A stretch of DNA of 64,000 nt from Paracoccaceae bacterium (GCA_027489355.1 JAIXZY010000049.1:124001-188000); one strand, 5' to 3'. Numbered from the stretch's first letter, positions 18,956-27,967 are shown. The notes: generated by a model not told the origin, from the letters alone. Numbers and translations are program-made.

Positions 18956-20023
18956 TCACGCCCCCCAGGTCCGCTCCAGCAGGCGCAGCCAGTTGCCGTG
19001 CGCGATCTTCCGGATCAGCGCATCGCCCAGACCCATTTCGCGCATCGCGCCGATCAGGACCGGCAGGCCTTCGACCCCGCCGATGTCCTTGGGCGTCGTC
19101 GCGCCGTCATAGTCCGAGCCGATTCCCACGCAATCCTCGCCCGCCGTCTTCAGCATGTGCTCGATGTGCCGCTTCACCGGGTCCAGCGTCATGTCCGGGC
19201 TTTTCCGGCCGTCGGGGCGCAGGAAACCGGTGGCGAAGTTCAGACCGGCCATGCCGCCGGTGTCGCGGATGGCGTTGAGCTGCCGGTCCGACAGGTTCCG
19301 GCTCGAGGGCGTCACCGCATGGGCATTGGAATGGGTCGCCACCAGCGGAGCGTCGGACAGTTTCGCCACGTCCCAGAACCCGGCCTCGTTCAGGTGCGAC
19401 AGGTCCACCATGATCTTCAGCGCATTGCATTCGCGGACCAGCGCCTTGCCCAGATCGGTCAGCCCCGGCCCGGTGTCGCCGGTCGAGGGATAGCGGAACG
19501 GCACGCCGTGGCCGAAAATGGTCGGACGGCTCCAGACCGGCCCAAGCGAGCGGAGCCCCGCCGCGTGGAACAGGTGCAGCGCATCAAGGTTTGCGCCGAT
19601 GGGTTCCGCGCCCTCGAAATGCAGGATCCCCGCCACCACGCCTTCCGCCATCGCCGCGCGGATCTCGGCCGCGGTCCGGCACCAGCGGAAACGGCCGCCG
19701 GACACGCGCTCCATCCACATGAGGTGGCCCAGCATCTCGACCGCGACCGGCTGGGCGGCTGCGGCCTCGATCAGCTCGGGCAGGGGCAGGTCGTAGGGCG
19801 GCTTGTCCATCATCGCGTCGTAGTCGGTGAAATCCGCCGTCTCGGGCGAGGGGATGTAGACCGCGAAGAACCCGCCCGCGAAGCCCGAGGAGAGCATCCG
19901 CGGCAGGTCGAGATGGCCCGCGCCCTCGCCCTCGAGCCAGAGTTTCGCGCGGTTGGTACCGGCGGCGGCGATCTTCAGGACGATGTCGTTGTGGCCGTCG
20001 AAGACCGGGACGAGGTTGGACAT
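18956..20023 (-). CDS. Membrane (renal-type) dipeptidase, peptidase family M19
   Basis: A 355-residue Zn dipeptidase. The start at 20023 gives the family N-terminus PVFDGHNDIVLK, whose His and Asp are the first Zn ligands; a longer open frame extends to 20158 but looks non-coding. Other metal segments are HFEGAEPIG (bridging Glu), VDLSHLNEAGFWD and ATHSNAHAVTPSSRNLSD, and GIGSDYDGA lies near the C-terminus. No signal peptide is seen, so it is probably cytoplasmic despite the family name. It would hydrolyse dipeptides, perhaps including D-residue ones. It is convergent with oxyR and divergent from the small gene at 20142. Confidence 0.93.
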   Translation of the reverse strand: MSNLVPVFDGHNDIVLKIAAAGTNRAKLWLEGEGAGHLDLPRMLSSGFAGGFFAVYIPSPETADFTDYDAMMDKPPYDLPLPELIEAAAAQPVAVEMLGHLMWMERVSGGRFRWCRTAAEIRAAMAEGVVAGILHFEGAEPIGANLDALHLFHAAGLRSLGPVWSRPTIFGHGVPFRYPSTGDTGPGLTDLGKALVRECNALKIMVDLSHLNEAGFWDVAKLSDAPLVATHSNAHAVTPSSRNLSDRQLNAIRDTGGMAGLNFATGFLRPDGRKSPDMTLDPVKRHIEHMLKTAGEDCVGIGSDYDGATTPKDIGGVEGLPVLIGAMREMGLGDALIRKIAHGNWLRLLERTWGA

Positions 20024-20141
20024 GATGACTTCCAGAGTTGCGTTGCGCCCCCACTCTTTCCGCGAAGTCTTGCCAAGGCAAGCCGCCTGCGCCGCTTTGC
20101 CCGGTTGACGTGGCCGCCGCGAAGTGCCTAAGGCTTGGGCC

Positions 20142-20504
20142 ATGCTGGCCCGTGTCATGCATCTTCGCCAGATCGTGCTTCTGGCCGTCCTGACCCTCGC
20201 GCTGGTCGCGACCGGGTTTGCGCATCGTGCTCCCAGTGCGGACGAGCCGACCCTTGCCGCGATGACAGCGGCCGGGGCAAGTCTGGCCGATCTCTGCGGC
20301 GAACTGGGTCAGCCGGGCCGTCATGCCGATCCACTGTGCCAGGCCTGCCAGATTGCCGGCGGGGCCGATCTGCCGCCCCCCGCCGGTGCCATTGTTCCGG
20401 CCGATCTCGCGCTTGTTGCCGCAAGTCCCGCGCCGCGCGAAAACCGCCGTGTCGCCAAGGTTCTCGACCCTGCGCGCACGCCCCAGGGTCCGCCGCTGGC
20501 CTGA
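20142..20504 (+). CDS. Small exported Cys-containing protein (DUF2946-like), unknown function
   Basis: About 120 residues with an N-terminal hydrophobic signal or anchor (RQIVLLAVLTLALVATGFAH) and a short motif HADPLCQACQIAGG, then a Pro/Ala-rich tail. The pattern (N-terminal helix, CxxC next to His, Pro-rich end) is like DUF2946 proteins, often found beside copper-handling genes. The PCu(A)C copper chaperone gene follows 112 bp downstream, which supports a metal link, but no activity can be assigned. The start is uncertain: GTG 20124, ATG 20142 and ATG 20157 are all in frame, none with a strong ribosome site. Confidence 0.6.
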   Translation: MLARVMHLRQIVLLAVLTLALVATGFAHRAPSADEPTLAAMTAAGASLADLCGELGQPGRHADPLCQACQIAGGADLPPPAGAIVPADLALVAASPAPRENRRVAKVLDPARTPQGPPLA

Positions 20505-20616
20505 CCGCCGGCCGTCTGGCGCGGCCCGTCCTTCTTCCTGAGCAGTACGAGTCCGGGGCGCAGATGGCCAGCGGACCGTGTCACAACCCATTGATGTCCC
20601 GAAAGGACTTTCCGAA

Positions 20617-21132
20617 ATGAAACGTTTCCTCTCTCTTGCTGCTGCCGTGATCCTTGCCACGCCCCTCTGGGCGCACGAGATCGTCTCGGGTGATCTCCAG
20701 ATCATCCATCCGCACATTCCCCAGCCCGCCGCCACCGCCAAGGCGGCCGGCGGGTTCATGGCGATCGTCAACACCGGCACCGAGGCCGACCGGCTGATCG
20801 GCGTCGAAAGCGAGATCGCCGCAAAGTCCGAAGTGCATGAAAGCAAGGTCGATGCGAATGGCGTCGGCACCATGACCCATGTCGATTCACTGGAAATCCC
20901 CCCGGGCGAGACGGTCAGCCTGGAACGCGGCGGCTACCACATCATGTTCATGGGGCTGACCGGCAAGCTGACCGAGGGCGAGACGCACAAGGGCACGCTG
21001 ATCTTCGAGAAGGCGGGGCGCGTGGAGATCGAGTTCCAGATCGACCCGCCGACGGGCATGGACGGGATGGATCATTCGATGATGGGCGAAGGGATGGACC
21101 ATTCCATGATGGACCACGGGACCAACGACTAG
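20617..21132 (+). CDS. PCu(A)C-type periplasmic copper chaperone
   Basis: A 171-residue exported protein with signal peptide MKRFLSLAAAVILATPLWA cleaved before HEIVSGD. The DUF461/PCu(A)C fold is recognisable from PAATAKAAGGFMAIVNTG, the SEVHESKVDANGVGTM segment and GGYHIMFMGL, which supply the His and Met residues that bind Cu(I). The C-terminus adds a Met/His-rich tail with repeated MDHSMM units (from about residue 148) that could bind more copper. Such proteins deliver copper to cytochrome oxidase. The ATG at 20617 is chosen because the signal peptide begins there. A small DUF2946-like gene precedes it. Confidence 0.9.
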   Translation: MKRFLSLAAAVILATPLWAHEIVSGDLQIIHPHIPQPAATAKAAGGFMAIVNTGTEADRLIGVESEIAAKSEVHESKVDANGVGTMTHVDSLEIPPGETVSLERGGYHIMFMGLTGKLTEGETHKGTLIFEKAGRVEIEFQIDPPTGMDGMDHSMMGEGMDHSMMDHGTND

Positions 21133-21182
21133 TTGCGCGACCGGGCGCGGCGGCCCAGCATCCTGGTCGAAAGGGGAAGGAC

Positions 21183-21680
21183 ATGCCCGATCTTCCACCG
21201 GACAAGCCGCTGCGCCCGGACCAGGTTGCGCTTGACCACGATCCGGCGGTGACGGCAGACGCCGCCCGGCTTGGCTTCATCGGCCGCCTGCGGACCCCCT
21301 GGAGCCGGGGAAACTGCCCGAAGAACCTGCGCGAGGCGCGCGAGTTGGGCGGCAGATTCCGGGTCGAGGTCGATCCGGAGTTTCGTCCTGCCCTCAGGGG
21401 CTTGCAGGCCGGGCAAGCAGTGATCCTGCTCTACTGGACGGGGCAGGCGCGGCGCGACACGCTCGTGCTGTGCCCTCCGCATCGCGAGGAGCCGACCGGG
21501 GTCTTCGCGCTCCGCTCGCCCAGTCGACCGAACCCGATTGCCATCGGCGTGGTCCGCATTCTGTTGCTGGATGCCGCCGCGGGCCGGCTGGAGGTTGACG
21601 CACTGGACGCTTACGACGAAACGCCGCTGCTGGACATCAAGCCCTGGCTGCCTTCGGTAGACGTGCCGCCTGCTACCTGA
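21183..21680 (+). CDS. TrmO/TsaA-like tRNA (t6A37) methyltransferase family protein
   Basis: A 165-residue protein of the UPF0066/TsaA beta-barrel SAM-dependent methyltransferase family. The core motifs are LGFIGRLRTPWSRGNCPKN near the N-terminus, GVFALRSPSRPNPIAIGVV (about residues 106-124) and LDAYDETPLLDIKPW near the end, all hallmarks of the family. E. coli TrmO N6-methylates t6A37 in tRNA-Thr; this is a short form without the C-terminal extension. An AAGGGGAAGG site precedes the ATG. The exact RNA substrate is not shown by sequence. Confidence 0.85.
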   Translation: MPDLPPDKPLRPDQVALDHDPAVTADAARLGFIGRLRTPWSRGNCPKNLREARELGGRFRVEVDPEFRPALRGLQAGQAVILLYWTGQARRDTLVLCPPHREEPTGVFALRSPSRPNPIAIGVVRILLLDAAAGRLEVDALDAYDETPLLDIKPWLPSVDVPPAT

Positions 21681-21738
21681 TTTACCCCCGCGAAAAGCTG
21701 CGCTAAACCCGTGTCCGAGAGCTAGCGGCAGGACAAAA

Positions 21739-22947
21739 ATGCAGGGATTTCAGACCGAACCGAAACACGCCGCCTATGACGTGGTGATCATCGGCGGGGC
21801 GATAATGGGGTCATCGACCGCCTGGTGGCTGACGCGGATGGGCTTCACGGGCCGGGTGCTGGTGGTCGAGCGTGATCCCTCCTATGAAAAGGCGGCGTCG
21901 AGCCTGTCGTTTTCGTGTATCCGGCAGCAGTTCTCGACCGAGCTGAACATCCGCATTTCGCAGTTCGGAGCGGATTTCGTGCAGTCACTGCGGGCCCAGA
22001 TGGGCGGTGACGATCGCGTACCGGAGCTGAAGATCCAGAACTTCGGATACCTCTATCTCGCGGACCATGAAGACTTCGCTGACGTTCTGCGCGCCAACCA
22101 CAAGGTGCAGGCAGCTGCCGGCGCGGGAACGCGTCTGCTGACGCCGGAAGAGATCAAGACCGAATTCCCATTCATGATGGTCGACGACCTGGTGCTCGGC
22201 AGTCTGAACACCCGGGACGAGGGCTATTTCGACGGCTCGACCGTCTTTGACTGGTTCCGCCGCAAGTCCCGCGAGGCGGGCGTGCAATATGTGGCGGACG
22301 AGGTGGTCGGGCTGGATGTCCGGGGCAGCCAAGTGACTGGGATCACGCTGAAATCTGGTCGGACGATCGGCTGCGGGACCGTGGTCAACGCCGCCGGGAC
22401 GCGGGGGGCGAAGGTGGCGGCGATGGCCGGGATCGCGATCCCGATCGAGCCGCGGAAGCGGTACAACTGGGTGATTCAGGCGGAAACCCCACTGGACCGG
22501 CCCCTTCCGCTGGTCATCGATCCTTCGGGCGCCTTCGTGCGCGAGGTCGGCGGGGGGACTTACATGGCGGGGGGGCATGCCGATGTCGACCCCGCCGTGG
22601 ATTTCGACGATTTCGCAATGGATTACGGGCTGTGGATGGACAAGATCTGGCCCTATATCGCCACGCGCATTCCCGCCTTCGAGGCGGTCAAGGTGATCAG
22701 CGAGTGGGCCGGGCAGTACGATTACAACACGCTTGACCAGAATGCGATCACGGGGCCGCATCCCGAAATCGGCAATTTCCTGTTCCTGAACGGTTTTTCA
22801 GGGCACGGGCTGCAGCAATCGCCCGCAATGGGACGGGCGACGGCCGAGCTGATCGTTCATGGCGGCTACCGCACCTTGGACATGTCCGAGTTCCACTACG
22901 CCCGTGTCGCCGAGGGGCGGGCGCTGGTGGAGGGGGCGATCATCTAG
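21739..22947 (+). CDS. FAD-dependent oxidoreductase, DAO (D-amino-acid oxidase) family
   Basis: A 402-residue flavoenzyme. The dinucleotide-binding motif is DVVIIGGAIMGSSTAWW at residues 14-30. A second conserved region, VVNAAGTRGAKVAAMAGI, and the C-terminal FLNGFSGHGLQQSPAMGRATAEL are typical of sarcosine/dimethylglycine-oxidase-like DAO proteins. It would oxidise an amine or N-methyl amino acid, but no substrate can be named. It stands alone and is convergent, with a 7-bp gap, with a small membrane-protein gene. Confidence 0.88.
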   Translation: MQGFQTEPKHAAYDVVIIGGAIMGSSTAWWLTRMGFTGRVLVVERDPSYEKAASSLSFSCIRQQFSTELNIRISQFGADFVQSLRAQMGGDDRVPELKIQNFGYLYLADHEDFADVLRANHKVQAAAGAGTRLLTPEEIKTEFPFMMVDDLVLGSLNTRDEGYFDGSTVFDWFRRKSREAGVQYVADEVVGLDVRGSQVTGITLKSGRTIGCGTVVNAAGTRGAKVAAMAGIAIPIEPRKRYNWVIQAETPLDRPLPLVIDPSGAFVREVGGGTYMAGGHADVDPAVDFDDFAMDYGLWMDKIWPYIATRIPAFEAVKVISEWAGQYDYNTLDQNAITGPHPEIGNFLFLNGFSGHGLQQSPAMGRATAELIVHGGYRTLDMSEFHYARVAEGRALVEGAII

Positions 22948-22954
22948 GGGCGGT

Positions 22955-23110
22955 CTACTCGGTCGCGATGAGGGCGGTGGGGGACTGGACCGAGATCAAG
23001 TCCTTGGGTGCAAAGACGAAAACCAGCACTCCACCATAAACGGCAAGGAACAGGGCGACGGCGGCGTAGGTTCTGAAAGAGCGCGGACGCGTTTGCAGGG
23101 CCTGGGTCAT
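22955..23110 (-). CDS. Small single-span membrane protein, unknown function
   Basis: A 51-residue open frame with an AGGAGAA site 6 nt before the ATG at 23110. It has a basic N-terminus (QTRPRSFRTY), one hydrophobic helix (AAVALFLAVYGGVLVFVFA) and a short polar tail. Longer in-frame starts upstream lack a ribosome site. The helix and the good translation signal make it likely to be real. No family is recognised. Confidence 0.55.
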   Translation of the reverse strand: MTQALQTRPRSFRTYAAVALFLAVYGGVLVFVFAPKDLISVQSPTALIATE

Positions 23111-23537
23111 CTCGAGTTCTCCTGACATGGCAGCAAGTCGGGGGCAGCGACTCGGGGTTGATGGCGGGACATTAGCACCGTTCCGGGCGATCTGCCTCCC
23201 CAAGTTTCAACGGTCGGCGGAAAATTGTTCCAAAGATTGGCCTGTGTGGGCAAATTTTCATCTACACCGGGGTCTATTCTGCGGCTGCACACGAACCTTT
23301 TTCTGCATTTTCAGGACGCCGAGGTCTGAAGGGGAATTAACGATTCGCTCGGTCGCGTATTCTGCCGGCAAGTGCTTGGGAAGGTTGCATTAACGGCTTG
23401 TGGCAGTCAGCCCCAAAACGTCTGGCAGTCCGTTTTCCTAGCGTATGGGACTTGTCCATACGCTTGCTAGTTGCGCGGGCCGTCGATCAGCCCCGCACGG
23501 CAGCGGCTTTCTGCGCCTGCACGATGGCGGAAAACTG
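23111..23537. other. 427-bp intergenic region with inverted repeat
   Basis: No convincing gene is seen between the small membrane protein and the 3' end of metG. The composition is A+T-richer than the neighbours (e.g. AAATTTTCATC, GGGGAATTAACG). A clear dyad AGCGTATGG-N7-CCATACGCT lies at 23440-23464, and two similar TGGCAGTC units lie at about 23402 and 23423. It should contain the promoter of the small minus-strand gene; a small RNA is possible but not demonstrable. Confidence 0.5.
23440..23464. repeat. Inverted repeat AGCGTATGG-N7-CCATACGCT
   Basis: Nine-base perfect arms with a 7-nt spacer, about 75 bp past the metG stop on the metG strand. It could be a weak terminator for metG or a protein-binding site. 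No T-run follows. Confidence 0.5.
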
Positions 23538-25256
23538 CTAGCTCCTCACGCCGGAGAAGCGGGCTTGCCAGTCGGCACGCTCTTCGTCGGTGATCTTGCG
23601 GAACAGGTTTTCCGGCACCTCGAAGGAATGGCCGGGGGCAAGGGTGCGGATCGCGGCATGGATGTCCGAGGGCCAGGTCCAGTCCTCTGATCCCACGGCC
23701 TTCATCATCGCCGCCGAGGCGTCCGGGATGAAGGGCGAGGACAGGATGGCGTAGACCCGGATCAGGTTCAGCGCGAGGCGGATGATGGCCTGGGCCTGCT
23801 CTGGCTCGGTCTTGACGACGGACCACGGCGCGGCGGATTGCAGGTATTCGTTGCCGATGACCCAGATCGCGCGCAGCTCGGCCGCGGCCTTGCGGACCTC
23901 CATGTCCTGCATGAACTTCGTGTAGTCGGCGATGCGGGTGCCGAGGTCGGCGATGAGCGCGGTCTCCAGCGGGCCGAAGGTGCCGCCCGCGGGGACGTCG
24001 GTGCCGAACTTGGACACGGCGAACTTGGTCACGCGGGAGACGAGGTTGCCGAGGACGTCGGCCAGGTCCTTGTTCACGCTGGTCTGGAAGTTTTCCCAGG
24101 TGAATTCCGAGTCGCTCGACTCGGGCGCGTGCGACAGCAGCCACCAGCGCCAGTAGTCCGACGGCAGGATCGACAGTGCCTGGTCCATGAAGACACCCCG
24201 GCCCTGAGAGGTCGAGAACTGGCCGCCGTCATAGTTCAGGTAGTTGAAGGACTTGAGGTAGTCGACCAGCTTCCACGGCTCACCGCTTCCCAAGATGGTG
24301 GCCGGGAACGACAGGGTGTGGAAGGGGACGTTGTCCTTGCCCATGAACTGGTAATAGGTCACGTCGGACGCGCCCTTGTCGGTGCGCCACCAGCGTTCCC
24401 ACGCCTCGTCGCCAAGCCCGTTCGCATCGGCCCATTCGGCCGTCCCGGCGATGTATTCGATGGGGGCGTCGAACCAGACGTAGAAGACCTTGCCTTCCAT
24501 CCCCGGCCAGGGCTGGTCGCCCTTCTTGACCGGAATGCCCCAGTAGAGGTCGCGGGTGATCCCCCGGTCCTGCAGCCCGTCCCCGTCGTTCAGCCATTTC
24601 TTGGCGATCGAGGTGGTCAGGATCGGCCAGTCCTTTTTCGAGTCGATCCAGGCCTCCAGCTTGTCCTTCAGCGCGCGCTGCTTGAGGTAGAGGTGCTTCG
24701 TCTCGCGGACCTCCAGGTTGGTCGAGCCGGAGATCGAGGAGCGCGGGTTGATCAGGTCGGTCGGGTCCAGCTGCTTGGTGCAGTTCTCGCACTGGTCGCC
24801 GCGTGCCGATTCATAGCCGCAGTTCGGGCAGGTGCCGGTGATGTAGCGGTCGGGCAGGAAGCGATTGTCGTCGATGGAGAAGACCTGCTTTTCCGACACT
24901 TCCGCGATCAGGCCGTTCACGGCGAGTTTCCCGGCAAAATGCTGGGTCAGCTTGTGGTTCCGCTGGCTGGACGACCGGCCGAAATGGTCGAAGGACAGAC
25001 GGAACCCCTTGGCGATGTCGGCCTGCACCTGGTGCATCTCGGCGCAGTATTCTTCCACCGGTTTCCCGGCCTTGGCGGCGGCAAGCTCGGCTGGCGTGCC
25101 GTGTTCGTCGGTGGCGCAGATGAACATCACCTCATGCCCCATCGCGCGGTTGAAGCGGGCGAAGAGGTCGGCGGGAAGCTGCGAGCCGACCAGGTTCCCA
25201 AGGTGCTTGATCCCGTTGATATAGGGAATGGCCGAGGTGATGAGGATGCGTGCCAT
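23538..25256 (-). CDS. metG: Methionyl-tRNA synthetase
   Basis: A 572-residue class I aminoacyl-tRNA synthetase that charges tRNA-Met. The N-terminus [18 protein letters not shown] contains the HIGH-type motif (here KHLGN). A Zn knuckle C-x2-C-x9-C-x2-C is present ([17 protein letters not shown]). The region corresponding to KMSKS reads [13 protein letters not shown], so the second Lys is replaced by Thr. The catalytic core and anticodon-binding helical domain are complete, with no C-terminal tRNA-binding extension. Large antisense open frames over this gene are shadows. Confidence 0.96.
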   Translation of the reverse strand: MARILITSAIPYINGIKHLGNLVGSQLPADLFARFNRAMGHEVMFICATDEHGTPAELAAAKAGKPVEEYCAEMHQVQADIAKGFRLSFDHFGRSSSQRNHKLTQHFAGKLAVNGLIAEVSEKQVFSIDDNRFLPDRYITGTCPNCGYESARGDQCENCTKQLDPTDLINPRSSISGSTNLEVRETKHLYLKQRALKDKLEAWIDSKKDWPILTTSIAKKWLNDGDGLQDRGITRDLYWGIPVKKGDQPWPGMEGKVFYVWFDAPIEYIAGTAEWADANGLGDEAWERWWRTDKGASDVTYYQFMGKDNVPFHTLSFPATILGSGEPWKLVDYLKSFNYLNYDGGQFSTSQGRGVFMDQALSILPSDYWRWWLLSHAPESSDSEFTWENFQTSVNKDLADVLGNLVSRVTKFAVSKFGTDVPAGGTFGPLETALIADLGTRIADYTKFMQDMEVRKAAAELRAIWVIGNEYLQSAAPWSVVKTEPEQAQAIIRLALNLIRVYAILSSPFIPDASAAMMKAVGSEDWTWPSDIHAAIRTLAPGHSFEVPENLFRKITDEERADWQARFSGVRS

Positions 25257-25319
25257 GTCTGCGCCTTCGCTTGAGTCCGGCGATTGCTTAGCCCAAGCGT
25301 GGGAAAAGGGCCAGCGGCG

Positions 25320-25859
25320 CTAGGGGCGGCCCTTAATCATCCGGGTGAGGGTGCCGTCGCCCTCCATCTCGCGCTTGAAGGCGCCAAGCATGTGGATCGT
25401 GACCAGCGCCATGAGGAGCTTGGTCAGAATGTCGTGCAGCCGAAACCAGTAGGCCTCACCGTCTTCCGAGGCTTCGACAAGCGGCGGGACGGTCCAGCGG
25501 TCGGCAATCATCACGTCGATGCCGGTGGCGGAACTGCCCGCCCAGCCGGAAAGCGGAATGGCGATGAGCAGGCCGTAGATCGCCCAGTGCGCGGCGCGGG
25601 CAGCCCAGAAGGCGGCGTTGCGGGGTCCAAGCGGAACGGGGGGCGGGCTTGTGACGTGCCAGGCGATGCGGACCAGGATCAGGGCCAGGATGCCGAAGCC
25701 GATGGTCTTGTGCAGCCCGTAGAGCCAGAGATTCGCCAGCCCCGGCTCCATGTCGGCGATGCGCAGGCCTAGGGCCAGCTGGCCGACGACGAGAAGCATC
25801 ATGGACCAGTGGAGGACGCGGGTGACGAGGCCGAACTCGGCAGGGCCATTTCTCAGCAT
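25320..25859 (-). CDS. Cytochrome b561 family membrane protein
   Basis: A 179-residue protein with four hydrophobic helices. Candidate heme-ligating histidines are in VTRVLHWSMML (helix 1), LYGLHKTIGFG (helix 2), AARAAHWAIY (helix 3) and LVTIHMLGAF (helix 4), the pattern of bacterial diheme b561 proteins that carry electrons from quinol. The gene begins 1 bp after the YceI-family gene stop, a pairing (yceI-cybB) common in Proteobacteria. Confidence 0.9.
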   Translation of the reverse strand: MLRNGPAEFGLVTRVLHWSMMLLVVGQLALGLRIADMEPGLANLWLYGLHKTIGFGILALILVRIAWHVTSPPPVPLGPRNAAFWAARAAHWAIYGLLIAIPLSGWAGSSATGIDVMIADRWTVPPLVEASEDGEAYWFRLHDILTKLLMALVTIHMLGAFKREMEGDGTLTRMIKGRP

Positions 25860-25860
25860 G

Positions 25861-26430
25861 TCAGCCCTGGGCGTCGATCTCTGCGGTGATCAGGATGCGG
25901 ACCTCGTCTCCTACCATGTCGGCCCAGCCGGTCGCGCCGAAGTCCGAGCGATTGACGCGGCCGGACAGCCTGACGGTGAGATGGTCGAGGTCGGTGGCAG
26001 TGCTCCCCGCGGGGCGGAAGAGCTGGGCGGTCAGAGTGACCTCTTTGGTCACGCCGCGGATGGTGAGGTTGCCGGTGACCTTGGCCGTGTCGCCCGCGCC
26101 TTCAACCGAGGTGGAGGTGAAGGTCATCCGGGGGTGCTGTCTGGCGGCCAGCACCTTTGGGCCTTTCAGCGCCTGGGCGGCGAAGGGGAAGCTTGCTGTG
26201 GCTCCGGTCACGTCCAGTGCCACGTCGACCGTGCAATTGGCGACATTGGCGAAGTCGAGCCGGAGGTCAGCCTTCTGAAGCGGGATCGCGCCCGTGATCT
26301 TGTCGGGGCCGAAATCCGTCTCGAACGCGACGGTCGAGTTCGCGGAGTCCATAGCATAGTCGGTGGTGGCTGCCCTGGCCGTGCCAAGCGGCATGAGGAG
26401 GGCAAGGGCAAGGATGGCAAGCCGGCGCAT
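25861..26430 (-). CDS. YceI-family periplasmic lipid-binding protein
   Basis: A 189-residue exported protein. The signal peptide is MRRLAILALALLMPLGTARA. The lipocalin-like beta-barrel shows the family repeats: ANSTVAFETDF, DVALDVTGATASFPF, KVLAARQHPRMTFTSTSV, VTGNLTIRGVTKEVTL and SGRVNRSDFGATGW. Family members bind isoprenoid quinones or polyisoprenoids in the periplasm. Its coupling to a cytochrome b561 gene downstream supports a quinone or redox role. Confidence 0.92.
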   Translation of the reverse strand: MRRLAILALALLMPLGTARAATTDYAMDSANSTVAFETDFGPDKITGAIPLQKADLRLDFANVANCTVDVALDVTGATASFPFAAQALKGPKVLAARQHPRMTFTSTSVEGAGDTAKVTGNLTIRGVTKEVTLTAQLFRPAGSTATDLDHLTVRLSGRVNRSDFGATGWADMVGDEVRILITAEIDAQG

Positions 26431-26505
26431 GGGGAATCCCTCCGGTGCTGGTCCTCTTGAAGGGTAGCACCGGGGGGCGGTTTGGCAAACTCAAGCCCGC
26501 GTGCG

Positions 26506-27258
26506 CTATTGGGCGCAGTAGGCCCCGTCGACCAGGTGGTAGGACCCGGTAATGAAGCTGGCCCGGTCCGAGAGCAGGTATTGCGTGAGATCCGCGACTT
26601 CCTCGGCGCGACCGAGGCGGCCGATCGGATGGGCGGCAACGAGCGCCTCTTTCGCGCCGGGGGGCAGGGCGGACAGAAGCGGCGTGTCGATGAAGGCCGG
26701 ACCGATGGCGCTCACCCGGATGTTCTTCGACGAATATTCCAGCGCGACGGTCTTGGTCAGCCCCACCACGGCATGTTTTGCTGCCACATAGGCGCCGGAA
26801 TTCGCAAAGCCGACCGAGCCCAGGATAGAGGCGATGTTGACGATGGCACCGCCGCCGGCCTTCAGCATCTGGGGGAGGGCGAAGTGCATCCCGTAGAAGA
26901 CCGAGTTCAGGTTGACGCCGATCACCCGGTGCCAGCCGTCCAGCGGGTAGTCCCCGGTCGCCGCCTGCGCCCCGCCGATCCCGGCGTTGTTGACCAGAAG
27001 CTGCAAGCCGCCACCCCAATCGGCGGCCTCGGCCACCAGGCGTTCCACGGTGGGGGCGTCGGACACATCGCCCTCCGCCGCCCGGGCCGTGCCGCCTGCG
27101 CTGGTGATCAGGGCGGCCACGCGTTCGGCCGCGTCGAGTTTCAGGTCCTGCACAAGGACCTTCGCGCCGCTGGCCGCCAGGCCCTTGGCAATGGCCTCGC
27201 CGATGCCCGAGCCCGCGCCAGTGACGAGAGCGGTCTTGCCGGTGAAGGTGATCTGCAT
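26506..27258 (-). CDS. Short-chain dehydrogenase/reductase (SDR)
   Basis: A 250-residue classical SDR. The cofactor motif is TGAGSGIG (about residues 13-20), the NAG motif is LLVNNAGIGG, and the catalytic set is Ser in NIASILGS with Tyr and Lys in GAYVAAKHAV. Asp after the second strand (LVQDLKLD) suggests NAD rather than NADP. The start at 27258 has AGGAGAG upstream; a frame open to 27726 reads through the neighbour and is not coding. Substrate unknown. Confidence 0.92.
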   Translation of the reverse strand: MQITFTGKTALVTGAGSGIGEAIAKGLAASGAKVLVQDLKLDAAERVAALITSAGGTARAAEGDVSDAPTVERLVAEAADWGGGLQLLVNNAGIGGAQAATGDYPLDGWHRVIGVNLNSVFYGMHFALPQMLKAGGGAIVNIASILGSVGFANSGAYVAAKHAVVGLTKTVALEYSSKNIRVSAIGPAFIDTPLLSALPPGAKEALVAAHPIGRLGRAEEVADLTQYLLSDRASFITGSYHLVDGAYCAQ

Positions 27259-27328
27259 GGGGTCTCTCCTTGGTGGGTCGGCGGTAAGGATAGGGGCCCT
27301 GTGACAGGCGGCCATGATCCGGATCAAG

Positions 27329-27967
27329 TCAGGCGTCGGGCAGGGGGCGCGGCTCCAGCTCCTCGTCCTTTGGGCGGGTGTGCAGCGTCCAGCTGGCCGG
27401 GGGCAGAAGCCGCGCGCGCAGGCGGGTGAGGGTGAAGCTTTCTTCCTCGGCCCACAGAAGCGCGCGGCTGGGGGCGGGGGCCATGTGCCAGCGGCTTTCC
27501 ACCCCCTGCGCCCCGCCCTGGCCGGGCAGCAGCACCAGCCCCAGGGGCGGGATCGCCCCGTCGCGCCGGGCGGCCTCGGCCCCCGTTTCGGCCGCCAGGT
27601 GCAGCCGCCGGGTGGGCGTAAGCGCGGGGGGCGAGAGAAGCTCGGCGATGACCAGCGGGGCCGCGCCCGAACGGAGCGATTCTTCGGCCGCCCAGAGCAG
27701 GCTTTCATCGCGCGGGGCCTGCACAAGGATCAGGCGCGCGGGATCGGCCAGGGGTTGCAGGCCGGCGGCGTTCAGCCGTTCGGGCGTCCAGCCGGGCCGG
27801 ATCCAGATGACCGGACCCTGACACTTGCCCATGATCCGCGCGGCCAGCATGAGCCGCGAGGGGCCGCACAGCTCATGCACGCGACCGCGTTGCAGGGTCA
27901 GTTCGCCCGCCAGCGATTGCAGCGCCTGGGGCTGGCGCGGGGCTTGGTGATGGATCGGCAGACTCAT
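27329..27967 (-). CDS. ImuA-like (RecA-fold-related) protein
   Basis: A 212-residue protein resembling ImuA, the RecA/SulA-like partner of the ImuB-DnaE2 mutagenesis system: GRVHELCGPSRLMLAARIMG near the N-terminus, WIRPGWTPERLNAAGL, then ILVQAPRDESLLWAAEESLRSGAAPLVIAEL. The ATP-binding P-loop is not intact (GPSRLML in place of GxxxxGKT), as in ImuA relatives. No imuB or dnaE2 lies near it in this window. It may be a stand-alone paralogue. The gene is divergent from the aldo-keto reductase at 28065. Confidence 0.75.
   Translation of the reverse strand: MSLPIHHQAPRQPQALQSLAGELTLQRGRVHELCGPSRLMLAARIMGKCQGPVIWIRPGWTPERLNAAGLQPLADPARLILVQAPRDESLLWAAEESLRSGAAPLVIAELLSPPALTPTRRLHLAAETGAEAARRDGAIPPLGLVLLPGQGGAQGVESRWHMAPAPSRALLWAEEESFTLTRLRARLLPPASWTLHTRPKDEELEPRPLPDA

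Noticed and set aside
23838-25274. Long open frame on the plus strand (about 480 codons)
   Set aside because: Antisense to metG, with no motif and no ribosome site; shadow.
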